26,334 bases of DNA from Mesotaenium endlicherianum (Eukaryota > Streptophyta > Zygnematophyceae > Zygnematales > Mesotaeniaceae), in assembly GCA_009602735.1 (NCBI GenBank), contig WELA01000279.1:1-26334 (forward strand), given 5' to 3'. Positions 6,822 to 17,817 of the stretch are shown one piece after another; position 1 is the stretch's first letter; every line of letters begins with the position of its first letter. Made by a program: the position numbers and the translations under genes. A model generated the notes under the pieces. It did no database searches. It was not told where the DNA came from and saw nothing but the letters and a program-made list of their open reading frames with translations.

Positions 6822-9800
6822 TCAGTACTTGATGCGTCCGTCACCTTCCGTGATAATATCTTGAAAAGTACGACCGCCAGGTATCATAGGAAGAACATGC
6901 TCCTGCAATCCACACCCCTTGCAGTCAGTAAAACTAATGATGCCTGGTGCTCATCTACGAAACCTTCAACAAAACCACTTACAAACAATGGATAGCTCTC
7001 AGGCCCCAAAAGCTTCACAAATCCTAAATTTGCCCTCACTATACTACATCCCTCTGAAAACAGAGATTGCTACATCCCTCTGAAAACAAAGACGTGCTAG
7101 AGAAGGAATGCAACACCATCATCAAGCACGTTATGGCATGGCTGAGAAAGTCTACAAACACAAACCTGATGGGGTACGATAATGTCGAGCAGATATGGTC
7201 CAGGAGTGTCCAGCATAGTCTGGATGGCAGCATCCAAGTCCTGCCTCCGACTTACACGAGCTGATGGGACCTGCTTCAACGAGGTCACCCCCCCATTACT
7301 CACGGCCCTACCAGCTGACGCTCTTGGCATGCACTCTCTCTCAAATGTAGGACCTAAATGAAGACAGGCAGAGCTGGTGACATAAGGAAGCACAGCTGCA
7401 ATACCCGGAAATAAGCCATCCAACAACAAGATGAACTGCCAGCGGACATAATAAGGGGCACGAACAACTTGTTTTTGACGCAATGTATGCAATTCAAGTG
7501 ATAAGCTCAACACATGTGTAACCATGTTTACTAAGACCAACCATGGCCTGAAGCAGAACGACAGAGGAGGTCAAATCCAACAGCGTCTTAAGAGGCAGCG
7601 CACAATACCTTACAGGCCTCAGCCATCTTGCAGAAGTCCGGATATATATCATCTTCGGCTTCTGGATCGCCCAAGTATGTGTGAGCGCGGTTAGCCTGCA
7701 CCAGCAGCAAGCAGGGGAGGCATCGTAATCCCTCAGCATAAACGCCCACCTGACACATGCCAATTACATGCGGCAGACTTCCAAAGTAGAATACAACCAC
7801 AGTAATATATTCAGCTATCTTCTTACGCTCCTCCTGGCCACGGCCAAGCCCATTCGCAAAGGGCCGTAATGAGCAATTAAAACTACCAAAAAAGATCCAA
7901 GTTGATTGCATAACTGGCTGGTTCAACTTATCTCCCACCTACACACGCATGCTCTGCCCGCCCGCGTCACTAACCCCACCCCTGACCCTAGTTCTGAAGC
8001 CAGCAATACCATTACAAAGATAGTGGATAGCACTTGAGGAACTAAATGGCCGAGAGCTAGCAGGAAAGGGCAACAGCGTAGGTGGCATGGCAACAACTAC
8101 CTGTCTATAGGCACTCATAAAGGGCAAGGACATTCTCCACCGCAAAAGAGGTGAAAGAGTAAAGTGATGATTGCAAACGAAAGTGCTCCAAGTCATACCT
8201 TGTAAAATCGATCCTCCCACTGGACCACCATACCCAGATGCTGGTTGTTAAGAATCATGATCTTCACCGGCAACTTCTCAACCCAGATAGTTGCCAGCTC
8301 CTGCTCATCCACAGCAGCAGACCTTTCATTTAAAGTAAGGGAGCTAGCTGATGCACATTCACAAATATATGAGGTGCACAGCGGGCAGGCATGTAGGCCA
8401 CATCACCACCAACTGTTTCCAGCAGGTCATTCATCAGCTCAACATGGCAAGCTAGCAGAGTGGGCTACCTCCCTGCTTGCTCACATGTCTTCCTCCACTC
8501 ACATCAGCAAAGAAAGCTCAAGATGAGGCCAAAAACTACCTAGCATACACCACTAATTTGGCAAGCTTAAGAACCAAGTGGGAGGCTTTCAACACTTACA
8601 CTGGGCCACCAAAGTGCCTAATGGCTAATAAGTACAAGATCATAAGAAACAGATTTGTCCCCATTTCAAGAGTGTGCTACCCTACAAGCACTCACTGGAC
8701 GTTACACGTGTACGACAACATACCTGAACATTCATGAGAAAGCTCCCATCACCATCAATGTCAATGACGGGAACTCCTGGATTTGTAGCAGCAGCACCCA
8801 GTGCAGCTGGCAGGCCAAACCCCATGGCTCCCAAACCTGCAACGCCACGTTCAAGTTGGGCTTACCATGTCTTGTAAGACACATTAAATGCGCAGCGTCT
8901 TACTACACTCACCCTGACGAGTAGAGCCCCAACAAACCGCTTCTATCTCCTGCTGATATGCAACGGGCACTTTGGTGACCAACAATACGGAGCTCTTGCT
9001 GCAACAAAACCATTCATATGCTGTTATGGAGGCAAAAAAAAAGCCCACCTCCAGAAGTGAGCCATCTCCGGGGCTCATCAAACTTGTACCACTGGGCAGC
9101 AAACATCTGGTGCTGGCCAACGCCAGTGGATACCACAGCGTTGCCACCAGTCAACTTCCAGACTGTCTCAATGGCATCTTGGGGCACAATGTACTCCACA
9201 TTCTGCACACATGCACACGCAAGGTTGAGCCAGGTATATTAAGCTGAAGGTAAATCTTTGGATGTTGCTGTAGCTCATCCAACCCAGCAGCACTCCAGTA
9301 AATCTCGCAAAGCATCGACACATAGCAACTTTCTTTGCCAGGGGAAATACAGCACCCACTACAAGATTCGCAATACCTTCAGCAACTGTCATGCGATCCT
9401 TCCAGAAGCACTGTGATTGAATATATGATGCATTTGCCTCGTCCCAACTCTGCAGGGGCATTTGTTACCAGATATTCATGTACAAGCATGTGTGTGCGCA
9501 CATGCACGGGCAGACTACACGACCCTATTAACACATCCCCATCCAACCTTCATTTCCTCCTCTAAGTAGCTCGCTGCCCCTCCCCCATTGCAGAACGTAG
9601 CGGCTAAAAGTGGAAAAGCATAACATGGTCGGGGTCTGTAGTACCTGGGGGTACTTCATGGGATAAGTACGCTTCTGCTCATTAACCTCCTCCCTCCAGG
9701 CCGAATAGTCAAAATTGATCCCCTTGGCTTTGATAACTTTGTTGAGCAGAGCAAGCGCGGGCTTCACATCCGCATGCATTGAAACATGAGGCTGCTTGTT

Positions 9801-12219
9801 CTTGCCGATTTCAGCAGGATCGATATCGATGTGGACTATGCTGGCTCGACTGGCAAAGGCCTGGACAACAAATAATAAGCAAACACACAGAAACAATTAG
9901 ATTATAAAAACACCTCTTTCCGAGAGGCGGCATTCACACATACAAGTTCTTCTATGCCATGTACCAGGCAATTGCAAGGAATGACTGGCCCAAACATAAC
10001 TAATCAGCGAACCAAGAGTTAAACTATCCCCGCCTACCACGCCCCACCTCCCACACCCTCCTCCTTCCAAAAAGACAAGGAAACATACCTCCTGGCTAGA
10101 AAATATAGCATGCAAAAATGTTCACACTACTGAGACACACTGGTATTAAAAGAAAGAGAAATCTCACCTCAAGCTTGCCTGTGACGCGGTCATCGAATCG
10201 CACGCCGAAGGCTAGCAGGAGATCAGAGGAATCAATTGCAAAGTTTGCATATACTGTTCCATGCATGCCCAGCATGTGGAGTGCCAGCTGGTCAGTTTGG
10301 GGATAAACCCCCAGGCCCATCAAAGTTGAGGCCACTGGAATGCTTGTCAACTCGATAAATTCCCGCAACTCATCAGCAGCATCTAGAGTTCCTCCTCCGC
10401 AATAAACAACAGGCTTCTTTGTGCTCTGCAGAAGTCGAATAATCTGCTCCACCTGGTCCAACTGTGGGGGCTTCGGCATCCTGCTGATGTAAGCTTGCAG
10501 CTTCATTGGCTGGTTCCAGTCAGGAACAGCCATCTGCTGCTGAATATCCTTGGGAACATCAACGAGAACAGGCCCTGGCCTGCCTGAAGCAGCTAAGAAA
10601 AAGGCCTCGCGAACTGCATAGGGAGGGCAAGGGAAAGCAACTAATCAGACACACTCTCCTAATTGTTGGTGGGACTGGTGCATGGTATAATCCATGCCAC
10701 ATTCAGAGCAACGAACTGACACAATCACTAGTCAGCTTAGCTTCTAGAGCATCACCCAAGTACAGGTCAAGCATTCCACAACTAAACCCAAGCCATCTCA
10801 CCTATTCTTGGGATGTCCTCAATGTCCATCACCAAATAGTTGTGTTTAGTAATCGACCTTGTCACTTCAACAATGGGAGTCTCTTGGAAGGCATCTGTAC
10901 CAATTATAGCCCTCGGTACCTGCCCTGTGATGGCGACAAGTGGCACACTGTCCAATAATGCATCAGCAAGTCCTGTGACCAAATTCGTAGCACCAGGACC
11001 AGAAGTAGCGATGCAAACACCAACACGTCCTGAAGACTTGGCGTATCCTTCTGCAGCAAAAATTTCTCCCTGCTCGTGCCTACACAGAATATTCCTGATC
11101 CGTGATGACCTGGTAAGTGCCTGCATCCATGTAACATATCGAACATGCAGACCAAGTAAATCCCTTATCACATGCAATTGATTAATTTTTGCCTGGCACA
11201 GCCTACCAGATACCTTGCAATCTGCTTGCCAACAGCCAAGTTCACCTCCCCCTTCCTGGCACAAGGAGTCAGGGCTCTGCTTATCTTAACAAGGCCATGC
11301 AGTAGCACTTCATGCAGAGTAGCCCACAACACAATCCGTCCAGATCTGTGGCATGAATATTCAAGCTTAGCCGACTGCAATTGGCAACCGTTATACATGA
11401 ACAGATACTTCCAACCCAGCCTGTGCAAGGCAACGGTTTCAAATACTAAAATCTGCAATAACTGATCCCAGTGCCCAATGAGCCCTTGATAGATTTCTGT
11501 CTTGACCTAATACACTGCAGCTTAGCAAATGACTTCTTGACCAAATCAATCAATGCACTGCTTGCAAAAGACCGCGCTCGCCTAGAAGCAGGGTAGACAC
11601 ACACAAATACATTCTAAGCCGACTAAACAACTACAGACGAAATATGGTGGCTAAGACAAATGTGAGACAGAAGCCGCACAATCAAATCATCTCTGCACAC
11701 ACATGTCCCAGAACGGAATTGTGTAGTAACCTGATGGATTTCCATAGAAGCACCACCAGGGTAGGCGAACACATTCCTCACACCTTCCCTCTCCAGCGCT
11801 TCTACAAGAATATCACACCCTTTCCTTGGCTCATCGTCTGCATACCTAGATACATATCCAGCGGGAGTAGGGGCCACAACTGTTTTGCCACTACTTAGCC
11901 GAGGGGGGTCAGCGCCAACAGGCAAAGTTCTGGAGGAAACACCAACACCCTCCATCACGCTAATCTCGGGCGAGGAGGCCTCTAGCCTGATCTGAAACCT
12001 ATCCATAGCAGGTCTACGTCCGCATGTAAATGCTGTGCTTATCTGGGGTACACAGTCTCCTGATACGAAGGAGCTCTGCAATTCAGTATGCTTGTCTCGC
12101 AGTGAAAGTCTTGCAAAAGCAGGCGCACTTTGTCTGTTGGAGCAAGAAGCCTGTCCACACACCATTTCTGTTGGTGCGCATAAGAGCCCATGCTGCAGCA
12201 TTCTGGCCGAAAGCGCCAT
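6822..12219 (-). CDS. ALS: Acetolactate synthase (acetohydroxyacid synthase) catalytic subunit, plastid, 10 exons
   Basis: This is the ThDP-dependent first common enzyme of valine, leucine and isoleucine synthesis. It condenses pyruvate with pyruvate or 2-oxobutyrate in the plastid. Exons on minus are 12219-11731, 11120-10802, 10613-10168, 9860-9645, 9202-9049, 8836-8724, 8300-8199, 7695-7609, 7270-7166 and 6902-6822. All introns are GT-AG, phases join without error, and the sum is 2112 bp (703 aa plus TGA). About 130 N-terminal residues rich in Ser, Arg and Ala look like a transit peptide before Asp-Glu-Pro-Arg-Lys-Gly. Key residues seen are catalytic Glu179 (Arg-His-Glu-Gln-Gly), Pro232 in Gly-Gln-Val-Pro-Arg, the ThDP motif Gly-Asp-Gly 570-572 to Asn-Asn 597-598, and Trp607 in Gln-Trp-Glu-Asp-Arg-Phe. 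The C-terminus Glu-Gly-Asp-Gly-Arg-Ile-Lys-Tyr is the plant one. Gly686 occupies the place of Arabidopsis Ser653. The ATG context is AAGATGGCG. No frameshift or stop was found. Confidence 0.97.
7045..7096. repeat. 26-bp tandem duplication in the last ALS intron
   Basis: 7045-7070 and 7071-7096 both start TACATCCCTCTGAAAACA and then differ slightly. The repeat lies in the intron between exons 9 and 10 and does not touch splice sites. Confidence 0.8.
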
Positions 12220-13661
12220 CTTGAAACCTGCTGAAGAAGACGCGCTTCTCTAAGGCGGCTCAGAACATGCACCCTACTATGACGGTGTACACAGGGGGTT
12301 TTGTTAGCTCCTAATTGAACAATTACATCATAATTGCACTGAAGACAGTCGTACCACAACTTTCTAAATAATCCTTCTTATTTATTAGAACCATCAACAC
12401 TCTTGTTACCACGTCCTGGTTGGTCCTGGTGGCCTGGTCTGGATTCAGCGCCGCTGGCTGCTCACAACTTTGGCGTAGGTGACGAAGCAGTCCACGATGA
12501 CTGAAATCCTAGCCCTTTGGCCATGACTGACAGCATGTCACTTGACCGACACATCGTGGAAGCAATAGGAAGTTTTATGATCGACGGACTCCTGACGCTG
12601 CATGCGTGAAGCAGCGTGATGGCACCTAAAAATGCCTAAAAACCTCCTAAAGCGCTTCGGGAGCTCAGATTGTTGAAGATTTTACAAGATTTGGGTAACT
12701 TCTCTTTGCAGCACGACCAAAACAGCGAGGTTACAATGCTGGCGATGCAGGACTGAGGGGCCGGGACCATGCGACGCGACTGGGGGGGCAGGCGAAGGAT
12801 CTCGACTCGACGCGACACCCCACCGAGAGGCGCTTTCCCCGCCCGGGCTGGGGAGCAGGCGGGAGGTACCCACCGTGACAAATCACCAACTCACAAACAG
12901 GCTTCCCGTCACTAGTGCCCTTACTTTGCCCACTTCAACATCTCGCTCAATCGAAGCCGTTTGTATTTCTGACGTCGTGGACGGGGAAGATTATCGGAGA
13001 TGGCTTTGCCTCCATCCCATATGTACCTGAATGAACATCCATGGCGGCCCTTTCGATTTTCTGCTTCCACTTCCGTTTTCAGTCTTCAGCTTAAGACCCC
13101 TCAGCAAGCGGTCGGCCTCTTGCCGGCGTCTGTCTCGGGGGTAACTCTTTTGTTCAAGGTAGGCAAGTCCGTGCGACTATGCTTCAGTGCTGTCTATTCG
13201 TGTGCAAAAGTTTATCCTGTTCGCTGACGAGTATCAGCCTTTTTCCCCTTGTGTAAATGAGTAGGAGAGATAATGTGGTTTAGACAACCGGCACTGTTCC
13301 TCAAAAACATGTGCACGAGGATAACAAGCACTTCCTTGACAGTATAACACAGCTGATAGGTGTTGTTTCGGTAGCAGTTTTACAGCCGGCTTCTTGTGTG
13401 TTAAAGAAGGATAAAGTAAGAAATTGCGAGGGACGAGTGTTTATGTGTTGTACCTGCATATTATATCGATCTTAGTTTGAAGGTTCAGGTTTCTATCTCT
13501 CAACTCTGTTTCCTACTGCTCTTTGTATGTCACTGATATATAAAAGGTTTGAAGGTTTCTCTCTGTGTATGTGTGTTCACTCTATGGTTTGTTCTTTAGA
13601 TATTCACGTTCCTGTGTTCTGAAGTGGGAGCCCGAGTTGACCTTCTTTTGAGTATATGCAG
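12220..13661. promoter_or_regulatory. Divergent intergenic region of ALS and RPS20, with both 5' UTRs
   Basis: The two start codons face away from each other 1.44 kb apart, so both promoters must lie here. A TAATAAATAAG stretch on minus (about 12375-12388), some 160 bases before the ALS ATG, could be a TATA-like element. The GC-rich block around 12740-12870 holds an 81-codon minus frame (12881-12636) that I regard as chance. The RPS20 5' UTR probably contains an intron (separate entry). No transcription start can be fixed from sequence alone. Confidence 0.5.
13159..13661 (+). other. Probable 5'-UTR intron of RPS20
   Basis: A good donor AAG-GTAGGC begins at 13159. A good acceptor TATATGCAG ends at 13661, one base before the RPS20 ATG at 13663. 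The intervening 503 bases are T-rich, like the coding introns of this gene. Leader introns ending near the start codon are common in plant ribosomal protein genes. If the leader begins before 13000, it contains an upstream ATG (13000) whose frame would cross the splice and overlap the RPS20 start, so transcription more likely starts after 13000. Confidence 0.5.
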
Positions 13662-13662
13662 A

Positions 13663-14732
13663 ATGGCTTCTGCCCCTCCAGCTGTGAAGCCCGCTAAGGC
13701 GGGGCTTGAGGAATCACCAGATGTTATTCAGAAGATTCGCATCACCTTGTCTTGCATGAACAACGTGAAGAACCTCGAGAAGGGTATGTTTCACTTGGCA
13801 AAGCTTAATATAGGGCTCGTTTGGGGTGCCAATGGGGTATGTGTAGACAAGGTTTGAGGGTGCTGTCGGGTTAGGGTTTAAGGTTTTTGCAGAGAGATGT
13901 GGAGTTCCAATAATAATTTACCTGATCACCACAGTGGATATTCCTGTTTACGTCTGAGGAGGTGTCTTGTAGGACTTCGTGGTGGATGATTTTTGTGTTT
14001 TTAAACTTTGAAATTTATGACATTGTCTGAGGAGCAGCAAGTGTTGTCTGGGTAAATACAGATTTTTTCTACTCCTGCAGTATGATGTGTGAAATAATTC
14101 ACTGTCTTTGTACTTTGTGGTTTCTTTTTTTGTTGCTGAAGCAAATGGTACGGTATGTCATCACCTAAAGGCATATTTGAGTGCTAGCCATGTTGGCAAT
14201 CAAGATTTGCTCTGCAATACTTGAGCTTTTTGCAATTATATGTCCAAATCACATCTGCGGTTCAATTGGGCCAGAAGGTGTACAATATGTAAGAGAAGCA
14301 GGAGGCTGGTCCAGTTTGTCTGTACTTTCCTTCACAGAATCAGGTTGTTATAGCTCAGACCTTCTTTTGTGTGCAGTCTGTGCTGATTTGGTGGAAGGAG
14401 CCAAGAAGAGGAGCCTGAAGGTGAAAGGCCCTGTGCGCATGCCTACTAAAGTTCTCCACATTACCACTCGCAAGTCCCCTTGTGGAGAAGGTATGTGTAT
14501 AAACCTCAGCTCTCTTGGTGCTCGCAATTTTTCGCCCTGCGTGCTGCTTCGTGTGAGGCTGATTGTTTGTTATGGCGAGTTGTTGGCAGGTACCAACACA
14601 TGGGACAGGTTTGAGTTGAGGGTGCACAAGAGGGTTATTGATTTGTACAGCCCGTCAGAAGTGGTAAAGCAAATTACCTCCATTAGCATCGAGCCAGGTG
14701 TAGAGGTTGAGGTGACCGTAACGGATGTGTAA
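13663..14732 (+). CDS. RPS20: 40S ribosomal protein S20 (uS10), cytosolic
   Basis: This is a component of the small ribosomal subunit head. Coding exons are 13663-13783, 14377-14490 and 14590-14732. Introns are 593 and 99 bp with GTATGT donors and TGCAG/GGCAG acceptors, and both interrupt codons after the first base. The product is 125 aa, near the usual 119-125. After a variable N-terminus (about 22 residues) come [15 protein letters not shown] (57-65), [21 protein letters not shown], and the C-terminal [10 protein letters not shown]. All are diagnostic. The ATG lies one base after a likely acceptor and no other in-frame ATG precedes the conserved part. The gene is divergent from ALS and convergent with the expansin. 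Confidence 0.97.
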
Positions 14733-16011
14733 GGCTGCGTATGATAGGAATTGAAAAGGTGGAGTTTGTAACATGTGCAACGCACCTAAGCAATGAGTGA
14801 GTTTTGTTGCGATTCTTCTTTCTTGTCCTTTCTCTGGCTATGCATTTGAGTAGCACCAGTTGGAAGTTTAGTGAGTCAGTTTCAGGTACAATTTTTGCTC
14901 TCCTATGTGCTGGAAGTGTATAATTTGCTTCACGTATCTCTGTGACTTATTGCAGGCCATGAATGTGATTTAATTCTTGTTATTGCAACTAAGGGAACAT
15001 TGGCACCTTTTTTTCCTTCAGAGGTGCTTGTGGATATAGTCAAATTTTCTGATCAACAAACTGGTGGAGGAGATTCTTATGGTATTTCTCTGTGTTAATA
15101 TTCTATCTTGTCTTTGGTCTGTCTTGATTAGTTGGCGTTGTGAGGGGCAGAGCAGCTTTTGATTGTTTGGCTGAGTAGTTACTTTCATTACAAAACATTG
15201 TTTAGTGGTTCATGCTGCTGGATTTACATACTGAGATGGGTTTAATTGGAAAAATATGGTCGCTTTTTCCCCATTTTTCCCCATCAACGCTGAGTGGGAG
15301 TGCGCCACAATGGAGGACGGCCATGGCTGGGCTCTGCCTCACCTCTACCTGCTATATAGCTTGAATTGGATCGAGGCCCTGTACTTTTCTGCGCATATTA
15401 GGAAGGTGCTGGTGGGCAGCCATGGCTGCCTGGAGTGTGGAGGGCAGGGATGATGGAAGCAAGCAACTGGAGTATTGCGGAGGAGTTTGCAGGGGGCAGT
15501 TGTACCCTGCAAAGCTACGTGGAAAAATCTTGATGCTATTTAACCAAATCTAGAGCACTCTAAAAGCTTCTGTGCTGTCTGTTAAGGTAGCGAAAGACAA
15601 GGGTATGCATGGAGAATCACTAGCTGTTCTACAACCGATATAGGAAAGCAAGACTATGCTTGGCACATGGATTGTAAGAACTTTGCTTTAATATATCCCA
15701 ATGACTTGAAATTGTAACTCAATTACAGCAAACCAACCTACATTGTGGCCTACTCGAACTACTATGTTGGAGGGTTGCACTATTTTCTAATTACTACAAT
15801 AAATAACAACATGCCAGCTTCAAAAACTTTGCGCAAAGTTTAAATTTAGTGAGGGCTAGAGTGTACACTTCAAGCCTCAAAAGGAGGCTCCTCATAGTTG
15901 CATGATAGCCCGTGTCACTGTTTGTCATTAGCTCTATTCAGTGAAAAATTTGCATATATGATAGTGTATCATGTAAATTCTCTCGCTACAGACAACTTTA
16001 GTGGGGTAAAG
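14733..16011. other. Intergenic between convergent RPS20 and expansin
   Basis: This stretch contains the 3' UTRs of both genes. It is T-rich up to about 15250. A 65-codon plus frame at 15256-15453 has no recognised content and no convincing splice context. Two near-identical GGCCATGGCTG/AGCCATGGCTG motifs lie at about 15319 and 15418. No repeat family, RNA gene or clear polyadenylation signal was recognised. Confidence 0.5.
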
Positions 16012-17817
16012 TCATTGAAACTGGCCCCCACTGTACAAACCTCCAGGCTGCCAACTGGTTGGCACAACCTTCCATGCAATTGCATACTTGTTGGTCACAG
16101 GTGTGAAGATCTTGAAGGAGATTGCCTTCCCTATCAGCTTGGCACTCATGCCCCAGTTCTGAAAACACAACAGACACGTATTAGTAGCAAACAGTGGCAT
16201 GCAAATTTCATTGCAACCATGTACACTTTTTTTTAAAACCTAATTTGAACACAAAAGAAGAGCAGCAGCATGGGTCTCATTTTTAGGACAAGTGAACATG
16301 CCTGTCCCCAAAGGTGCTCCATAGGCAGCCAAGTTTTGATGCCTTTGGCTTTTATCCACACTTTGCCGATGGCGCCAGCTCCTGCCACATTGCGGATGTT
16401 GACCTCAAAGTACAAAGGGTTGCCTCCCACTTTAAACGTCATGGCACCAGTTCTCTGGCAGCTCACCCTGCCACCACAGCAGCTCAAAGTCTTTGGTAAG
16501 CAATCACACACAACATAGATTTCAGACGTGCCACACCATACTATGGCTCTTGCTGACGTCATTTTGCACTCAAGTGAAACACGACATGCATGCTCTACAA
16601 AACACATTTGCTGATGCAGCTATAGAATTGGTGAGTGCCAGTTCAGAAGCAGGGCATCAGTAGCGAACCATACCTGCGGTAAATAACGGGGACAACAACA
16701 CTGGGTGTAGAGGCTATGCGGGCGAAGGCTTGCTTAGCTAATATGAGAGATCTGCTTCTGGAGCTACACAGAGTGACAGTCTCCTCCCCTGATTTCGACT
16801 TCACTGCTCGAATCTTGCACAAGTCTGTGACCGTAACATTCACGCTTGTGGCCTGCACATGGAACAAATAAGGCACATGAGTTCCAGGTAGAAGATTGTA
16901 CTACACCGAATGCGAGGAATATTGGAGTCCAGAACTGTAGAAACGAAGGACTCGTAGGAAAGCCGAGCAGCACAGGGCGTACGCTCATAGTACCACACTG
17001 TACAAACAATAGAGCACGTGTATCAACGAAGGAGCCAAGGTGAAAAGATGAGGTTCTCAACAGCTTGCATACGCCACCTAAGAAAGCATCGACAGTGGTT
17101 TAGGTCAGGCTTCTCACTGCTCCACAACCAGGAAAGGACTTGGAGTCACACTTCACTTCATAGCAAGCCCCACAAATGAGCCCTTCACTCCACAAAGCTT
17201 GGCTCGCCGCCACTCTCAGAGTTCCAAAGCCATCAGTGTACTCACTACCATACCCGCAAGATGGACCTGCAGATTCCGTCATACGAAATTAGACTCATGA
17301 GCCTGTCCTTCGCATTTCTCCAGCCCTTCACTAACTGTCACTAGTATCACGATTACACCCACTTTGGACATGCCCCAGTCTGCAGCTAGTATTATCATGC
17401 TTCCCCTACACAACAGCAGCATATACGTTTCTTCAACATCAACTTTTACACAGCCAAGCAATGTAGCTCATGCCTCCCACCGAACTTGTACTGTTTGTAA
17501 ATGCCCTTACACTGGCCTGCAACATCCATCCTGCAATTTCATATGGGATAACAGCTACTCTTTATCATAATGAAGCACACCATAAGTGAATTTGAGCTAT
17601 CCTCCAATAGGTACATGAGCTAAGATTCCAAGGACAGGGGAGTGCTTATACCTGTGCCCAAGCCTGAGTTAGCTCCCCCAGAGCTGAAGCTGGCTTGACC
17701 CTCAGTCCAGTCCCCCAAGGATGAAATTGTTCCTTCATGCTTTGCTTCCACATAGTTAGAGCAGAACAAGAGGCCAAGGAAAACTGTTAACCACAATTTT
17801 AGTGATTGGACCATCAT
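16012..17817 (-). CDS. Expansin (EXPA-like or expansin-like), secreted, lacking HFD
   Basis: Expansins are secreted, non-hydrolytic wall-loosening proteins. Exons on minus are 17817-17652, 17266-17118, 16852-16674, 16467-16302 and 16158-16012. Together they are 807 bp (268 aa), the normal family length. An N-terminal hydrophobic signal (about residues 6-20) is followed by the GH45-like domain with Cys-Gly-Tyr-Gly, Cys-Gly-Ala-Cys-Tyr-Glu-Val-Lys-Cys and Thr-Val-Thr-Asp-Leu-Cys. The second, carbohydrate-binding-like domain has Asn-Val-Ala-Gly-Ala-Gly, Trp-Gly-Gln-Asn-Trp, Ala-Ile-Ser-Phe and Val-Val-Pro-Thr-Ser-Trp-Gln. The His-Phe-Asp motif before the conserved Ala-Phe is replaced by Ser-Leu-Ile-Leu. 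The Tyr-Gly-Gly-x-Asp segment before Cys-Gly-Tyr-Gly is also changed (Phe-Ser-Ser-Gly-Gly-Ala-Asn). The fourth intron is GC-AG. ATG 17817 was chosen over 17856 because it opens the signal peptide. The second Met at 17814 is also possible. Confidence 0.9.
16159..16301 (-). other. GC-AG intron in the expansin gene
   Basis: Exon 4 ends ...GGACAG and the intron begins GCATGT at 16301. It ends TTTTCAG at 16159. Only this junction joins Trp-Gly-Gln to Asn-Trp, as in expansins generally, and it keeps the frame. No GT donor nearby does so. The other introns of this gene are GT-AG. Confidence 0.8.

Noticed and set aside
7588..7938. 116-codon minus frame covering ALS exon 8
   Set aside because: Only the last 29 residues before the donor are ALS. 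The rest is intron read-through.
12636..12881. 81-codon minus-strand open frame in the GC-rich block between ALS and RPS20
   Set aside because: It has no recognisable domain, lies where promoters and leaders must be, and GC-rich DNA yields chance open frames.
13000..13227. 75-codon plus frame read as a protein-coding gene or transit-peptide exon
   Set aside because: It contains a good splice donor at 13159 and does not join RPS20 in frame. It is better explained as leader sequence, so it is kept only as a possible upstream frame.
13784..14376. Possible box C/D snoRNA in RPS20 intron 1 (TATGATGT near 14086, CTGA near 14139)
   Set aside because: The C box is imperfect, the spacing is short and the terminal stem is weak. 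No guide region could be matched to rRNA by eye.
15256..15453. 65-codon open frame between RPS20 and expansin
   Set aside because: It has no family resemblance and no splice or context support.
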